From contig JALOMC010000135.1 of the NCBI GenBank assembly GCA_025455665.1, positions 1-6,662 on the forward strand: DNA of 6,662 bases, read 5' to 3'. A program made the translations under genes and the position numbers. The DNA comes from Chitinophagaceae bacterium (GTDB lineage Bacteria; Bacteroidota; Bacteroidia; Chitinophagales; Chitinophagaceae). The notes beneath the pieces are model-generated. The model was not told the origin of the DNA, made no database searches, and saw only the letters and a program-made list of their open reading frames with translations. Position 1 is the first letter of the stretch, and the number at the start of each line of letters is the position of its first letter. Positions 4,616-6,662 of the stretch are shown piece by piece.

Positions 4616-6643
4616 TCAATACCGAAGCAAGGCCGTCAGTCGTTCGTATACTTTGTCGGCATTTGGCAGCATAGCTTTTTCCAAAGCCATATTGATAGGT
4701 ACTGCCGGCAAATCGAGGGCCCCCATTACCTGAATAGGCGCATCTAAGCGGGCAAAGCAAGCTTGCTGCAAGCGACCTGCCAGGCTTTCGGCAAAGGAGT
4801 GGCTCTGCTGCTCTTCGGTCAGCACCAGGCACTTGCCATGGCGCTCCACTGCCGCTACCATGGCTGCTTCATCCACTGGTGCCAGGGTGCGCAGGTCCAG
4901 CACTTCTACCTGCCCGGGCAGGCGCTGCGCTGCTGCCAGCGCCCAGTACACGCCCATGCCGTAGGTAATCACACAGCAGCTGTCGCCGGCTGCTATTGTG
5001 GCTGCACTGGCCGCCAGCACGGTGCGGGCCTGCCCCAGCGGAATGATATAGTCGGCCGAAGGCTCGGGGCAGCGGACCGCCTCAGTACCCGGCACTTTGC
5101 TCCAGTACAGCCCCTTGTGCTCCAGCATTACTACCGGGTTCGGGTCCAAAAAGGCAGCCTTCATCAGGCCCTTCATGTCGGCCGCATTGCTGGGGTACAC
5201 CACTTTTATTCCTTTGATGCTGAGCAGGGTACTTTCTATACTTCCGCTGTGGTAGGGGCCGCCGCCGCCATAGGCCCCAATGGGAATACGGATGAGGGCC
5301 TGTACCGGTCGTTTTCCCATGCTCAGGTAGCTGCTTTTGCTCAGCTCCGTTACCAGTTGGTTAATGCCGGGGTACACGTAGTCGGCAAACTGTATTTCTA
5401 CAATAGGCTTGGCCCCTGCGGCACTCATGCCGGCAGTACTGCCTACAATATAGGCTTCCTGAATAGCGGTGTTGAACACCCGATGATCGCCAAACTGCTC
5501 GGCCAGCGTGGCCGCTTCGCGAAACACGCCTCCCAACCGGCGACCTACATCCTGCCCGTATAGCAGGGCCTCTGGGTATTCGGCCAGTATTTCACGAATG
5601 GCAAAAAGGGCCGCATCTACCATCATCACTTTGTCGGCACCGGCCGGCTGGCGGGTACCTGCTTCGTGCTGCACCGGTGTGGGGGCAAATACGTGCTGCA
5701 TCACCGCAGCTTCATCGGGCTCGGGGGCTGCTTGGGCCCGGGCAAATGCGTCGGTTATTTCATTGGCAACAGTTGCCTCTAATTGCGCCAAATGATCGGG
5801 GTGCACACCCAGCTGCAGCAGGCGCTGGCGCAGCCTTGGCACCGGATCCAGCTGCTGGTGGCGGGCCATATCGTCGGCTGCGCGGTAAAACTCGCGGCGC
5901 ACCCCGCTGGTATGGTGGCCCAGCAGGGGTACCCTTGCCTGCAGCAGTACCGGACCTCCGCCCGTGCGCAGGTGCTGCAGGCAGCGCTGCACCGCCTGGT
6001 AGCTGGCTTCAAAATCGGCGCCATCTACCCGCTCGGCCAGCAGGCCCGGAAAGCCCTGGGCAAATTGTACTGCATCCATGGCCCGGGCTTCGGCAGCACT
6101 TACGCTGATGCCCCACTCATTGTCTTGCACCAGGTACAAAATGGGAAGTTGGTACAGCACTGCTACCTGCAGGGCTTCGCTCACTTCACCCTCGGTCATG
6201 CTGGCATCGCCCAGGCTGCACACCACCACACCCGGCTTTTGCAAATAGTGCAAGCCATGCGCCAGGCCGGTGGCAGGTATTACCTGCATGCCGGTAGCAC
6301 TGCTTTGGTGCAGCATTTGTGGCCGCTGTGCGTGGGTACTGCTGGGGTGGCTGTAGTAGCTGCGGCCGCCACTAAAGGGGTCGTCGGCCTTGGCCAGTAG
6401 TTGCAGCATCAGCTCGTGGGGCGTCCAGCCCATGGCCAGCAGCAGGGCTTCATCGCGGTAGTAGGGGCTTACCCAATCGGCCGGGCCCAGTTGGTAGCCC
6501 ACTGCCAGCTGTATGGCCTGGTGGCCCAGGCTGGTACTGTGCACATATTTGCAAACAGAGCGGTTCTCATCGTACAAGCGGGCCATGCACACCGTAGCGT
6601 ACATGTGCCGGTAAGCTTTCAGCAGTAAGGCTTCATCCGTCAT
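4616..6643 (-). CDS. Fused alpha/beta E1 component of a 2-oxoacid dehydrogenase complex (thiamine diphosphate-dependent)
   Basis: This 675-residue protein carries both E1 subunits in one chain. E1 catalyses decarboxylation of a 2-oxoacid and transfers the acyl group to the lipoyl group of E2. Residues 1 to about 300 are the alpha part: the thiamine diphosphate motif is GDASMTEGE (145-153) followed by VQDNEWGIS (172-180), so GDA...DN replaces the classical GDG...NN. HHTSGVRREFYRAADD (243-258) corresponds to the phosphorylation-loop region. A linker rich in Ala, Pro and Glu (about 301-337) leads to the beta part. That contains NTAIQEAYIVG with the likely catalytic Glu396, GGGPYHSGSIE with His465, and a transketolase C-terminal-like domain from about 535. 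The fused form, as far as I recall, is common in Bacteroidota. Start ATG 6643 fits the family, but the frame is open to the window edge. No E2 or E3 gene is visible. Sequence alone does not separate branched-chain 2-oxoacid from pyruvate specificity; branched-chain is my preference. Confidence 0.93.
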   Translation of the reverse strand: MTDEALLLKAYRHMYATVCMARLYDENRSVCKYVHSTSLGHQAIQLAVGYQLGPADWVSPYYRDEALLLAMGWTPHELMLQLLAKADDPFSGGRSYYSHPSSTHAQRPQMLHQSSATGMQVIPATGLAHGLHYLQKPGVVVCSLGDASMTEGEVSEALQVAVLYQLPILYLVQDNEWGISVSAAEARAMDAVQFAQGFPGLLAERVDGADFEASYQAVQRCLQHLRTGGGPVLLQARVPLLGHHTSGVRREFYRAADDMARHQQLDPVPRLRQRLLQLGVHPDHLAQLEATVANEITDAFARAQAAPEPDEAAVMQHVFAPTPVQHEAGTRQPAGADKVMMVDAALFAIREILAEYPEALLYGQDVGRRLGGVFREAATLAEQFGDHRVFNTAIQEAYIVGSTAGMSAAGAKPIVEIQFADYVYPGINQLVTELSKSSYLSMGKRPVQALIRIPIGAYGGGGPYHSGSIESTLLSIKGIKVVYPSNAADMKGLMKAAFLDPNPVVMLEHKGLYWSKVPGTEAVRCPEPSADYIIPLGQARTVLAASAATIAAGDSCCVITYGMGVYWALAAAQRLPGQVEVLDLRTLAPVDEAAMVAAVERHGKCLVLTEEQQSHSFAESLAGRLQQACFARLDAPIQVMGALDLPAVPINMALEKAMLPNADKVYERLTALLRY

Positions 6644-6662
6644 AGCGTGGCAAGCAACATCA

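Noticed and set aside
4763..5563. A 266-codon open frame on the plus strand, and another at 5783-6400
   Set aside because: Both lie antisense to the well-supported E1 fusion gene, have His/Gln/Ala-rich compositions caused by its codon use, and show no domain.

Overview
The window looks like chromosomal DNA of a fairly GC-rich Bacteroidota, probably near the Chitinophagaceae. Three observations point there. The gene families are typical of the phylum: a GxxExxY protein, an alpha/beta-fused 2-oxoacid dehydrogenase E1 and a protein-glutaminase-like enzyme. Two promoters fit the Bacteroidota TTTG/TAnnTTTG consensus. Start codons lack Shine-Dalgarno sequences and some follow A-rich leaders. The placement is inferred from these features, not from a database comparison.

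Layout. Bases 1-157 hold the 3' end of a GxxExxY-family gene. Its last codons run into a compact repeat structure (142-271): a 43-bp unit present as one inverted and two direct copies, with GGAT/ATCC blocks phased every 8-9 bases. A protein-glutaminase-like gene (about 432-1130) carries a clear Cys-His-Asp triad. Next comes a serine beta-lactamase-like lipoprotein (1319-2554). A promoter at 1257-1285 lies inside the longest reading frame and shows that the true start is the downstream ATG, which opens with a lipoprotein signal peptide. A strong hairpin (2606-2634) ends this gene.

Bases 2635-3562 have no obvious long gene. I see a putative minus-strand unit here: a good promoter (3040 to 3009), a roughly 175-base leader and a 50-codon ORF (2826 to 2674) that runs toward the shared hairpin. 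The rest, about 3041-3562, shows no convincing gene; it holds a pyrimidine-rich stretch and a weak promoter candidate for the next gene.

A NYN-domain ribonuclease fused to a C-terminal cold-shock-like domain follows (3563-4507), closed by a strong intrinsic terminator (4532-4572). Convergent to it on the minus strand is a complete fused E1 alpha/beta 2-oxoacid dehydrogenase (6643-4616).

The genes do not form one evident pathway. They look like independent transcription units: hydrolysis or deamidation of proteins or peptides, RNA metabolism and central 2-oxoacid oxidation. The least explained parts are the small minus-strand unit in the long gap and the phased repeat after the GxxExxY gene. 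The NYN/cold-shock fusion and the cytosolic-looking protein deamidase are the most interesting recognisable proteins.
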